From Arthrobacter sp. JZ12 (GTDB lineage: Bacteria > Actinomycetota > Actinomycetes > Actinomycetales > Micrococcaceae): 64,000 nt of DNA. Location: the NCBI RefSeq assembly GCF_035189165.1, contig NZ_CP045246.1, positions 372,001 to 436,000 on the forward strand, in the 5' to 3' direction. A program made the translations under genes and the position numbers. This document shows positions 7,562-16,168 of the stretch, in pieces; position 1 is the first letter of the stretch; each line of letters opens with the position of its first letter. The notes under the pieces were generated by a model. It ran no database searches, had not been told where the DNA came from, and saw only the letters and a list, made by a program, of their open reading frames with translations.

Positions 7562-8968
7562 TTATTGGCGGATCTGCCCAAGCACTGCGGTGGTGAGGTT
7601 TTCCAGGGTGTCCGGGTTCACTGCCTCCGCATTGAGGCGAAGGAATGGTTCGGTGTTGGACGCGCGAAGGTTGAACCACCAGGAACCGTCTTCAGCGGTG
7701 AAGGTGAGGCCGTCGACCTCGTCTACCGTGACGCCGTCGTTCTCGAATTCCTTCCTGACACGAGCGGTGGCCGCCGTGACGTCCTCAAGCCGGGTGTTGA
7801 GCTCGCCGGAAGAGAAGTAGGGCTCATACTCACGGCCGAGTTCCGAGAGCGGCGCGTCCTGCTCGCCGAGCGCGGCGAGGACGTGCATTGCCGCGAGCAT
7901 GCCCGTGTCGGCATTCCAGAATTCCCGGAAGTAGTAGTGGGCAGAGTGCTCGCCGCCGAAGACAGCGCCCTCTTCGGCCATGACGGCCTTAATGAAGGAA
8001 TGGCCCACCCGGGTGCGTACCGGGCGTCCGCCTTCGGCGCGGACCAGTTCGGGCACAGCCCGGGAGGTGATCAGGTTGTGGATGATCACAGGCTCGCTCT
8101 CACCGGCAGCCTTGGCGCGGCGGATCTCACGGCGGGCAACCATCGCGGTGATTGCGCTGGGCGATACCGGCTCGCCCTTCTCATCGATAACGAAGCAGCG
8201 GTCGGCATCCCCGTCGAAGGCCAGGCCGATATCCGCGCCGTTGCTCACGACGGCGCGCTGAAGGTCGCGAAGGTTCTCCGGCTCAAGCGGGTTCGCCGGG
8301 TGGTTGGGGAACGTACCGTCGAGTTCGAAGTAGAGCGGCACGATCTCCAGAGGCAGGGCGGCGAGGTACTGATCGCCCAGAACAGCGGGCGTGGTCAGGC
8401 CCGCCATGCCGTTGCCGGCGTCGACCACTACCTTGAGGGGCCGGATGTCGGAAAGGTCAACGAGCTCCCGGAGGTACGCCGCATAGTCCCTCAGGACGTC
8501 ACGGGACGAGGTGCTGCCCAAAGCGGCGACCGCAGGAATATCGCCTTCCGCAAGGTACTTCTCCGCACGCTCCCGAATCTCGGCGAGCCCCGACTCGGAG
8601 GAAACAGGAACGGCGCCCGGACGGGACATCTTCATGCCGTTGTACTGCGCCGGATTGTGGCTGGCCGTGAAGGTGACGCCGGCGGCATTCAGGTGGCCGC
8701 TCGCGTAGTACAGCTCGTCCGTGGAAATTGACCCGAGGAATACGACGTCCGCGCCCCTGGCAGTAGCTCCCTGCGCGAACGCCTCGCTGAACTCCGGCGA
8801 GGACGGGCGCATGTCGCCGCCAACCAGGACGGTCTGTCCGCCCAGCTCCAGGACATCTACAAATGCGGCACCGACCGCCCGCACAGTCTCAAAGGTGATG
8901 GTTTCTCCGACGATTCCCCTAACGTCATAAGCCTTGAACGATGCAGACAGGTCGATGGTTGAGTTCAC
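7562..8968 (-). CDS. manB: phosphomannomutase/phosphoglucomutase
   Basis: Alpha-D-phosphohexomutase interconverting hexose 6- and 1-phosphates for nucleotide-sugar and cell-envelope synthesis. Within 468 residues are the active-site serine loop TASHNPAQYNG, the Mg-binding DGDADRC, the sugar-recognition loop GEHSAHYYF, and the phosphate-binding RASNTEP. The frame stays open more than 300 codons upstream, through recQ antisense, but homology begins at a GTG (VNSTIDLSASFKAYDVRG). That GTG is 7 nt from a TAGACT -10 hexamer. Whether mannose or glucose phosphate is preferred cannot be decided here. Confidence 0.93.
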   Translation of the reverse strand: MNSTIDLSASFKAYDVRGIVGETITFETVRAVGAAFVDVLELGGQTVLVGGDMRPSSPEFSEAFAQGATARGADVVFLGSISTDELYYASGHLNAAGVTFTASHNPAQYNGMKMSRPGAVPVSSESGLAEIRERAEKYLAEGDIPAVAALGSTSSRDVLRDYAAYLRELVDLSDIRPLKVVVDAGNGMAGLTTPAVLGDQYLAALPLEIVPLYFELDGTFPNHPANPLEPENLRDLQRAVVSNGADIGLAFDGDADRCFVIDEKGEPVSPSAITAMVARREIRRAKAAGESEPVIIHNLITSRAVPELVRAEGGRPVRTRVGHSFIKAVMAEEGAVFGGEHSAHYYFREFWNADTGMLAAMHVLAALGEQDAPLSELGREYEPYFSSGELNTRLEDVTAATARVRKEFENDGVTVDEVDGLTFTAEDGSWWFNLRASNTEPFLRLNAEAVNPDTLENLTTAVLGQIRQ

Positions 8969-8975
8969 GCTCGAA

Positions 8976-8981
8976 AGTCTA
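8976..8981 (-). promoter_or_regulatory. -10 element of manB (leaderless)
   Basis: TAGACT on the minus strand, 7 nt before the GTG start; this also supports choosing that GTG. Confidence 0.5.
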
Positions 8982-9091
8982 TCCGTTTGGATACAGTGCC
9001 CAGCGGAGCGGGGAGTAATGAACGACGGCGGTTGTCCACATAGCGTCAGCACCCGCCGACGCTGTCCGTGCCGACTGCAATACTGGGGCGC

Positions 9092-11206
9092 ATGGCAGAC
9101 ACAACCACCCTCCATGACCAGGCGCTTGCCGTCCTCCGGGCACTGGTGGGACGCGATGACGCAATGTTCCACGAGGGCCAGTTCGAGGCGATCGAGGCGC
9201 TGGTTCAGGGAGGTCGCCGTGCACTGGTGGTGCAGCGAACCGGCTGGGGGAAGTCGGCGGTGTACTTCGTAGCCAGCCTGCTGCTGCGCTCGGCCGGATC
9301 CGGACCCACTCTTATTGTCTCCCCGTTGCTCGCACTCATGCGGGACCAGGTCGCAGCTGCTGAACGGGCCGGCGTCAGTGCGGCCGCCATCAACTCGGCG
9401 AACCAGACCGAGTGGCAGGACATCGTTTCCCGCCTCGATGCCAACCAAGTGGACGTGCTGCTGGTGTCTCCTGAACGTCTCAACAATCCTGCCTTCCGCG
9501 AGAACCAGCTGCCGGACCTCATTGCCCGAACCGGGTTGCTGGTGATTGACGAAGCCCACTGCATCTCCGATTGGGGGCACGACTTCCGGCCTGATTATCG
9601 CCGGCTCCGGGACCTCATCACCACGCTCCCGGCCGGCGTGCCGGTGTTGGCAACTACGGCAACCGCCAACGCCCGCGTGGTCAAGGATGTGGAAGACCAG
9701 CTTGGTTCGGATGGAACCTCCGTCTACACGCTGCGCGGTGAACTCGCCCGCAAGTCCCTCAGGCTCGGCGTCCTGCGTCTTCCCAGCCCCCGCTCGCGCC
9801 TGGCGTGGCTGCTCACGCACCTGAACGAGCTTCCGGGCAGCGGAATCATCTACACCCTCACCGTCTCCGCAGCCGAAGACACAGCGCGGCTCCTGCGCGA
9901 AAACGGCCACACCGTACTTTCCTACACCGGACGCACCGATCCCGCTGACCGCGAGGCGGCGGAGCTAGCTCTCAAGAACAACGAGGTGAAGGCGCTGGTG
10001 GCAACCAGCGCACTGGGCATGGGCTTCGACAAGCCGGACCTCGGGTTTGTTGTGCACTTGGGGGCGCCGTCGTCGCCCGTCGCCTACTACCAGCAGGTGG
10101 GGCGTGCAGGCAGAGGGACTCCCAACGCAGACGTGCTGCTTCTGCCCGGCAGTGAGGACCGCGACATCTGGGAGTACTTCGCCACCGCGTCCATGCCGGC
10201 CGAAGACAAGGCGCAGCGCATCCTGCAGGAGCTGGAGGGAGGATCCGTCCTGTCCACACCGGCCCTGGAAACGCGCGTGGACGTGAGGCGCTCGCCGCTT
10301 GAACTTCTGCTGAAAGTGCTGGACGTGGACGGCGCAGTGCGGAAGGTGACCGGGGGCTGGCAGGCTACCGGCAAGCCCTGGCGGTACGACCATGAGCGTT
10401 ACAGCCGCATCTCCCAGGCGCGGGTGCACGAACAGAACGCGATGCTGGACTATGAGAACACGCGATCCTGCCGGATGGAGTTTCTCGCAGCCGCGCTCGA
10501 CGACCCTGCCGCTGCTCCCTGCGGCCGTTGCGATAACTGCGCCGGTCCCTGGTACTCGGATGACCTCTCCCATGACGCATCGGAAAGTGCAGGCACGGCG
10601 CTGGGACGGGTGGGCGTCGAGGTGGAGCCGCGGGGGCAGTGGCCCTCCGGCATGGACACCCTGGGAGTGCCCGTCAAGGGCCGCATCCCGGCAGACCAAC
10701 AGCTCTCACCCGGCCGTGCCCTTGCACGCATGACTGACCTCGGGTGGGGGAACAAGGTGCGGGAGTTGCTCGCAGAGCAGTCTCCGGACGGTCCGATCGA
10801 CGCCCTGACGGCACAGGCTTGCGTACGGGTACTTGCCGAATGGTCCTGGGAACAGCGGCCGGTTGCTGTGGTCAGTATGCCGTCACGTCGTCGGCCGCAA
10901 CTGATCAGGTCCCTCGCGGAGGGGCTTGCCGGCATCGGGCGTATTCCGTACCTCGGAGCCCTCCAGCTTCCGCACGGGTGGCCCGCTGGAGGTTCGGGCG
11001 GCAACAGCGCCTTCCGGCTCGCCGCGGTCTGGGACAGGTTCGAGGTGCCCGGCGAGGGTAAGTCGTGGTTCCAGGCCAACCCAGGGCCGGTGCTGCTTGT
11101 GGACGATCTGGCAGATAGTCGCTGGAGCCTGACAGTTGCCGGGCGTTCCCTCCGTCAGGCTGGAGCCCAGCAGGTACTTCCGTTCGTCCTGGCGCTCAAG
11201 GCCTGA
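9092..11206 (+). CDS. RecQ-family ATP-dependent helicase with phosphoribosyltransferase-like C-terminus
   Basis: 3'-5' superfamily-2 DNA helicase of 704 residues. Motif I is RTGWGKSAVYF (Trp where RecQ usually has Gly), motif II is DEAHCISDWGHDFRPDYRRL, motif III TATAN, and motifs V-VI run from ALGMGFDKPDL to YYQQVGRAGRG. A four-cysteine zinc region follows (CRMEFL... CGRCDNC). The last ~200 residues lack an HRDC domain. They contain a PRPP-loop-like stretch, VLLVDDLADSRWSL, preceded by VAVVSMPSRRRPQLI, reminiscent of type I phosphoribosyltransferases and ComF. The start MADTTTLHD is preferred over an upstream in-frame start. Helicase identity is firm; the role of the tail is unknown. Confidence 0.92.
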   Translation: MADTTTLHDQALAVLRALVGRDDAMFHEGQFEAIEALVQGGRRALVVQRTGWGKSAVYFVASLLLRSAGSGPTLIVSPLLALMRDQVAAAERAGVSAAAINSANQTEWQDIVSRLDANQVDVLLVSPERLNNPAFRENQLPDLIARTGLLVIDEAHCISDWGHDFRPDYRRLRDLITTLPAGVPVLATTATANARVVKDVEDQLGSDGTSVYTLRGELARKSLRLGVLRLPSPRSRLAWLLTHLNELPGSGIIYTLTVSAAEDTARLLRENGHTVLSYTGRTDPADREAAELALKNNEVKALVATSALGMGFDKPDLGFVVHLGAPSSPVAYYQQVGRAGRGTPNADVLLLPGSEDRDIWEYFATASMPAEDKAQRILQELEGGSVLSTPALETRVDVRRSPLELLLKVLDVDGAVRKVTGGWQATGKPWRYDHERYSRISQARVHEQNAMLDYENTRSCRMEFLAAALDDPAAAPCGRCDNCAGPWYSDDLSHDASESAGTALGRVGVEVEPRGQWPSGMDTLGVPVKGRIPADQQLSPGRALARMTDLGWGNKVRELLAEQSPDGPIDALTAQACVRVLAEWSWEQRPVAVVSMPSRRRPQLIRSLAEGLAGIGRIPYLGALQLPHGWPAGGSGGNSAFRLAAVWDRFEVPGEGKSWFQANPGPVLLVDDLADSRWSLTVAGRSLRQAGAQQVLPFVLALKA

Positions 11207-11249
11207 CCCACTGAAGGCTTGCTGCAGGTGACCCGCTGAACCACCCTGA

Positions 11250-11297
11250 AACAAACAAGGACGCCCCGGCATCGAGTACTCAATCCGGGGCGTCCTT
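11250..11297 (-). terminator. intrinsic terminator of tRNA-Ser(GCU)
   Basis: 13-bp perfect stem (AAGGACGCCCCGG at 11257-11269 with its complement at 11285-11297), followed in the minus direction by GTTTGTTT. Confidence 0.85.
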
Positions 11298-11307
11298 GGC
11301 GTAAACG

Positions 11308-11395
11308 CGGAGACGGGGGGATTTGAACCCCCGGTGGGCTTTAGACCCACACTTCATTAGCAGTGAAGCCCATTCGGCCGCTCTGGCACGTCTCC
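11308..11395 (-). tRNA. tRNA-Ser(GCU)
   Basis: 88-nt class II tRNA with a long variable arm. Acceptor strands GGAGACG / CGTCTCC pair fully, and the anticodon loop CTGCTAA gives GCU, reading AGC and AGU. CCA is not encoded. Confidence 0.96.
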
Positions 11396-11495
11396 ATCAG
11401 CTATTACTAGCCACCCAAGACTACCCAGACCCACGGGCAAGAGCAAAATGCCGATCCGCTCCCGGGCTCCTGTCGGTTAGGAGCAACCGGACGGA

Positions 11496-13583
11496 CTAGA
11501 GCTGCCCGGTGAGAACCTTCCACACGAACTCGTAGGACATTGCGTGCATCCGTGCCGCCTGGCGGTTGTCCGACGCACCGGCGTGCCCGCCCTCCAGGGC
11601 TTCATGAAACCAAACATCGCGAATGCCGAGCGATTTCATCCGGGCTGCCATCTTGCGTGCCTGCACGGGGCCAACCCGGTCGTCGCTCGTAGCCGTCCAG
11701 ATCAGTGTCTTGGGGTACTCGACATCCTCGCGAAGACGGTGGTACGGCGAAAAGGTTTGCACGTACTCCCACTGCTCAGGCTTGTCGGGGTCGCCGTACT
11801 CCGCAATCCAGGAGTAACCCGCCGAAAGCTTTGTGTAGCGCTTCATGTCCAGCAGCGGGACACCGCAGGAGATCGCCCCGAACAAGTGTGGGTAGTGGGT
11901 GAGCATGTTGCCCACGAGCAGGCCCCCATTGCTGCGGCCGGTACAGCCAAGCAGTTCCGGCCGCGTCACGCCCCGGTCAACCAGGTCCTGTGCGATGGCT
12001 GCGAAATCCTCGTAGGCGCGATGCCGGTTGGCATGCAGCGCCGCCTGGTGCCAGGCCGGGCCGTACTCTCCGCCCCCACGGATATTCGCCAGCACGTACA
12101 CGCCATGGCGTCCGTCTTCAGTCCGGCGTTCCAGCCACCCGCGTCCGATCACACCGCTGTAGGCCGGAGTCATCGCGTGCTCAAAGCCGCCATAGCCCGA
12201 GAGCAGGGTGGGATTGCCGCCGTCGAGCACCAGGTCCTTCGACGCCACCTGGAAATAGGGCACGCAGGTGCCGTCCTTGGACTCCACGAAGTGCTGCTCG
12301 ACTGCGAAGGCAGCCTCGTCGAAGTACGACGGCGAGGCCTTCACTTCCCGGTGCTGCCCGCCTATGGTGCCGCGCACCACGGTGGTGGGGGTAAGGAAGC
12401 CGGTGGCAACGAGCCAGTAGTCGTTGCCGGCGTCGTCGTCTTCGTCGTCCACGGCGTAGGCATCCACTGCGTGCAGCGGAGGGCAGGCATCGAGGATTTC
12501 GGAAGACCAGCCTTTAGCCGGGCGGAGGACCCGGATCTCGGAGGACACGTCCCGCAGCAGGTTCAGGAGGAGGAAGTCCCGCGTCCAGCTCCAGGACTGC
12601 AGTGCGCTCTGGGCATCCGGCTCAAAGACGGTGGTCAGCTTGCGGTTGCCGGAGAGGAAGTCCTCGAGAAGGACCGCCTGCAGGGAGCCGGCGCGGTACG
12701 TTTCGCCGTCGAGCTCGTAGTCGGTCCGGGGGCGCAACACCAGCCACTCACGGTGCAGGGACACATTGACGTCATCGGGAACGTCGATGTGGACCCACTT
12801 CCCGTTACGGCGCAGGTACGTCCTGCTCGAGTAGAAGTCGACGATGTGAGCGGCGATGTCGCGTTCAAACCCCGGCGTCTGGTCACGGACCACCACGGCC
12901 ATCATCGAGTTTTCCGGAATCTCGAAGGACAGTTCCGCGGATTCCAACGGCTGTCCGCGCCGGAGCGTGCGGACCGTCCGCGGATAGGAACTGGTGGTCA
13001 TGCTTCCGGGCCCGAAATCCGTTGCGACGTGCAGGGCGTCGGGACCCGCCCAGCTGATGCGGCTCTTGGCGACCGGAATGTCGAATCCGCCCTCAACAAA
13101 GGCGCGGTCAACGACGTCGTACTCACGGTAGCGCTGCGCGTCGCCGCCGTCAGGAGAAAGCGCGATCAGCGCCCGCCGGTACGGTTCACCCTCCGCGGGG
13201 CGAAGGAACTGCGCGCCGCCCCAGACCCAGTCCTGGCCTTCCGCCTCAGCGAGTTCATCGACGTCGAGCAGGATGTCCCAGTCCGGTGAGTCAGTCAGGT
13301 AGCTGTCCCAGGTGGTGCGGCGCCAGAGACCCTTCGGGTGTTCCCCGTCTCGCCAGAAGTTGTAGTAGTACTCGCCGCGCTTGCCCACCATGGGGATGCG
13401 GTCGGTGGCGTCCAGAACCTCCAGCAAGCGCTGCTCCGAGGCGAGGAAAGCGTCGTTGATCAGTGCATCCTCGGTCACTGCATTTTCGCTGCGCACCCAC
13501 TCAAGCGGTTTGTCGCCGTAGATGTCCTCAAGCCAGAGGAATTCGTCGTCGAGCGCTGGATCGGACTGGGAGGTTGAAGTCAT
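11496..13583 (-). CDS. prolyl oligopeptidase family serine peptidase (S9A)
   Basis: 695-residue cytosolic-type peptidase with an N-terminal beta-propeller (about residues 70-420) and a C-terminal alpha/beta-hydrolase domain. The catalytic triad is visible: Ser in GRSNGGLL, Asp in TSDDRVGP and His in EGGHAG. The peptidase region begins at GYGGFEHAMTP and includes ANIRGGGEYGP, typical of the family. No signal peptide is seen. The ATG lies 6 nt after a TAAGAT -10 hexamer. It probably cleaves short proline-containing peptides; true specificity is unknown. Confidence 0.9.
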   Translation of the reverse strand: MTSTSQSDPALDDEFLWLEDIYGDKPLEWVRSENAVTEDALINDAFLASEQRLLEVLDATDRIPMVGKRGEYYYNFWRDGEHPKGLWRRTTWDSYLTDSPDWDILLDVDELAEAEGQDWVWGGAQFLRPAEGEPYRRALIALSPDGGDAQRYREYDVVDRAFVEGGFDIPVAKSRISWAGPDALHVATDFGPGSMTTSSYPRTVRTLRRGQPLESAELSFEIPENSMMAVVVRDQTPGFERDIAAHIVDFYSSRTYLRRNGKWVHIDVPDDVNVSLHREWLVLRPRTDYELDGETYRAGSLQAVLLEDFLSGNRKLTTVFEPDAQSALQSWSWTRDFLLLNLLRDVSSEIRVLRPAKGWSSEILDACPPLHAVDAYAVDDEDDDAGNDYWLVATGFLTPTTVVRGTIGGQHREVKASPSYFDEAAFAVEQHFVESKDGTCVPYFQVASKDLVLDGGNPTLLSGYGGFEHAMTPAYSGVIGRGWLERRTEDGRHGVYVLANIRGGGEYGPAWHQAALHANRHRAYEDFAAIAQDLVDRGVTRPELLGCTGRSNGGLLVGNMLTHYPHLFGAISCGVPLLDMKRYTKLSAGYSWIAEYGDPDKPEQWEYVQTFSPYHRLREDVEYPKTLIWTATSDDRVGPVQARKMAARMKSLGIRDVWFHEALEGGHAGASDNRQAARMHAMSYEFVWKVLTGQL

Positions 13584-13589
13584 GCCGTT

Positions 13590-13595
13590 ATCTTA
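13590..13595 (-). promoter_or_regulatory. -10 element of the S9 peptidase gene (leaderless)
   Basis: TAAGAT on the minus strand followed by 6 nt (AACGGC) and the ATG. Confidence 0.45.
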
Positions 13596-13735
13596 GGCAA
13601 CCGGCCCGGAAAGCTCACGCAATCGCCCCTGCCGAATCATCCTTTTGGGTCTGCCGTCGGTGCGTCCGCAACTGGTTGAATAGTGCCGTCCGCGCCGGCC
13701 CTATCCGGCGATCTCTTCACCCAGCCGGAGGCATC

Positions 13736-16126
13736 ATGAGCACCGCCACGAGGGCAGACCTGGAGTCCGAAGAGGAGCACCGGGCCGACAGCCACGACGT
13801 CATCCGTGTGCAGGGGGCGCGGGAGAACAACCTGAAGGACGTCAGCGTGGAGCTGCCCAAGCGGCGCCTCACGGTCTTCACTGGAGTCTCCGGTTCCGGC
13901 AAAAGCTCCCTGGTGTTCGCGACGATCGCGGCCGAGTCGCAGCGGATGATTAATGAAACCTACAGCGCCTTCGTCCAGGGCTTCATGCCCAGCCTCGCCC
14001 GGCCGGACGTCGACCTACTCGAAGGGCTGACGACGGCGATCATTGTGGACCAGGAGCGGATGGGCGCCAACCCCCGGTCCACCGTCGGGACGGCGACCGA
14101 CGCAAACGCAATGCTGCGCATCCTCTTCAGCCGGCTCGGTTCGCCCTACGTCGGCCCGCCCACGGCGTACTCCTTCAACGTGCCCACCCGAAAAGCCAGC
14201 GGCGTGATGTCTACGGACAAGGGCGGACGGGTCGAGAAAAACGTTGTCAGCCAGGTCACCTATCTCGGTGGAATGTGCCCGCGCTGCGAGGGCATGGGCC
14301 ACGTCAGCGACATCGACCGCACCGCCCTTTACGACGACACCAAGAGCCTTGCCGACGGCGCGCTGACCGTACCCGGCTACTCCATGGACGGCTGGTACGG
14401 CAGGCTTTTCGAGGGGATGGGGCTGCCGATGGACAAGCCCATCGCGAAGTTCACCGCCAAGCAGCTCGACACGATGCTTTTCGCCGAACCGACCAAGATC
14501 AAGGTCGAGGGCGTCAACCTGACCTTCGAGGGAATTATCCCCAAGATCCAGAAGTCCATGCTGTCCAGGGACCCGGACGCGATGCAGCCGCACGTGCGCA
14601 GGTTCGTGGAACGCGCGGTGACCTTCCAGACCTGCCCCGACTGTGACGGAACGCGCCTGACGAAAGAAGCCCTGTCCTCGAAGATCAACGGCAAGAACAT
14701 CGCTGAGCTCTGCCGGATGCAGATCACTGACCTCGCCGAATGGGTGCGGGCACTCGACGAGCCCTCCGTCGCGCCGCTCCTCAAGGGTCTGCAGCACCTG
14801 CTGGACTCCTTCGCCGGCATCGGACTGGGGTACCTGTCGCTCGACCGGCCGGCGGGCACGCTTTCCGGCGGCGAGGCGCAGCGCACCAAGATGATCCGGC
14901 ACCTTGGGTCCTCGCTGACCGACGTCACCTATGTCTTCGATGAGCCAACCATCGGCCTTCATCCGCATGACATCGAACGTATGAACACCCTGCTGCTGAA
15001 GCTTCGGGACAAGGGCAACACCGTCCTGGTTGTCGAGCACAAGCCTGAAACCATCGCGATCGCCGACCACGTTGTCGACCTGGGACCGGGAGCCGGCACC
15101 GCAGGTGGAACTGTTTGTTATGAGGGCACGGTTGAGGGCTTGCGCAACAGCGACACCATCACCGGCCGCCACCTCGACGACCGGGCGAAGCTCAAGGACA
15201 CCCTCCGCTCTTCCGGGGGTGCGCTCGAAGTCCGCGGCGCGTCGACACACAACCTCAGGAACGTGGATGTGGATATCCCGCTCGGCGTGCTCTGCGTGAT
15301 TACCGGCGTAGCGGGATCGGGCAAGAGTTCGCTGACCCATGGTTCGGTTGCCAAGCGTGATGAGGTGGTGGTCATCGACCAGGGTGCCATCCGGGGCTCC
15401 CGCCGCAGCAACCCTGCTACCTATACGGGGCTCCTGGAGCCCATCCGCAAATCCTTCGCCAAGGCCAACAACGTCAAGCCGGCGCTCTTCAGTTCCAACT
15501 CCGAGGGCGCCTGCCCCACCTGCAACGGCGCCGGCGTGATCTATACCGACCTCGGGGTCATGGCCACCATGGAAACGACGTGCGAGGACTGCGAGGGCAA
15601 GCGGTTCCAGGCGTCGGTCCTCGAGTACACGCTGGGTGGGCGCAACATCGCGGAGGTGCTCGCGATGCCGGTCGCTGAAGCGATGGAGTTCTTCGACAGC
15701 GCGGAAGCCCGCACTCCCGCGGCCCACAAAATCCTGGCGAGGATGACCGACGTCGGACTTGGCTACCTCAGCCTGGGGCAGCCGCTCACCACCCTCTCCG
15801 GCGGCGAGCGGCAACGCCTCAAGCTGGCCACCCAGATGGGTGAGAAGGGCGACATCTACGTACTCGACGAGCCGACCACAGGCCTCCACCTCGCTGATGT
15901 GGAGCAGCTACTGGGGCTGCTCGACCGCCTGGTGGACTCCGGCAAGTCTGTCCTTGTGATCGAGCACCACCAGGCCGTCATGGCCCACGCTGACTGGATC
16001 ATCGACCTTGGTCCCGGTGCCGGTCACGACGGCGGCAGGGTGGTGTTCGAGGGAACTCCAGCACAACTCGTGGCCGAGCTGGGCACACTGACCGGCCAGC
16101 ACCTGGCGGCGTACGTGGGCGCCTGA
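13736..16126 (+). CDS. UvrA-like ABC-type excinuclease subunit (UvrA2/DrrC type)
   Basis: 796-residue tandem ABC ATPase of the UvrA family. Walker A motifs are GVSGSGKSSLVF and GVAGSGKSSLTH; signatures are LSGGEAQRTKM and LSGGERQRLKL; Walker B-containing stretches are FDEPTIGLHP and LDEPTTGLHL. Zinc-module cysteines occur as CPRCEG, CPDCDG, CPTCNG and CEDCEG. It is well short of housekeeping UvrA (about 950 residues), matching the class II paralogues linked to DNA-damage or DNA-binding-drug tolerance. The ATG follows GGAGG; the longer open frame upstream overlaps the S9 gene and is rejected. It is not beside uvrB. Confidence 0.9.
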   Translation: MSTATRADLESEEEHRADSHDVIRVQGARENNLKDVSVELPKRRLTVFTGVSGSGKSSLVFATIAAESQRMINETYSAFVQGFMPSLARPDVDLLEGLTTAIIVDQERMGANPRSTVGTATDANAMLRILFSRLGSPYVGPPTAYSFNVPTRKASGVMSTDKGGRVEKNVVSQVTYLGGMCPRCEGMGHVSDIDRTALYDDTKSLADGALTVPGYSMDGWYGRLFEGMGLPMDKPIAKFTAKQLDTMLFAEPTKIKVEGVNLTFEGIIPKIQKSMLSRDPDAMQPHVRRFVERAVTFQTCPDCDGTRLTKEALSSKINGKNIAELCRMQITDLAEWVRALDEPSVAPLLKGLQHLLDSFAGIGLGYLSLDRPAGTLSGGEAQRTKMIRHLGSSLTDVTYVFDEPTIGLHPHDIERMNTLLLKLRDKGNTVLVVEHKPETIAIADHVVDLGPGAGTAGGTVCYEGTVEGLRNSDTITGRHLDDRAKLKDTLRSSGGALEVRGASTHNLRNVDVDIPLGVLCVITGVAGSGKSSLTHGSVAKRDEVVVIDQGAIRGSRRSNPATYTGLLEPIRKSFAKANNVKPALFSSNSEGACPTCNGAGVIYTDLGVMATMETTCEDCEGKRFQASVLEYTLGGRNIAEVLAMPVAEAMEFFDSAEARTPAAHKILARMTDVGLGYLSLGQPLTTLSGGERQRLKLATQMGEKGDIYVLDEPTTGLHLADVEQLLGLLDRLVDSGKSVLVIEHHQAVMAHADWIIDLGPGAGHDGGRVVFEGTPAQLVAELGTLTGQHLAAYVGA

Positions 16127-16156
16127 CGGGCGGACGGGCGGGCACGTCGGGACCGA

Positions 16157-16162
16157 TAACCT
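16157..16162 (+). promoter_or_regulatory. -10 element of the FAD/NAD(P)-binding protein gene (leaderless)
   Basis: TAACCT followed by 6 nt (AGACGG) and ATG. Confidence 0.45.
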
Positions 16163-16168
16163 AGACGG

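Noticed and set aside
8969-9910. Upstream extension of the manB frame by more than 300 codons
   Set aside because: Lies antisense to the RecQ gene, and homology to phosphohexomutases starts only at the GTG at 8968.
11544-13289. 581-codon plus-strand frame
   Set aside because: Antisense to the S9 peptidase gene, whose catalytic motifs define the real strand.
14015-15889. 624-codon minus-strand frame
   Set aside because: Antisense to the UvrA paralogue; no domain recognisable.
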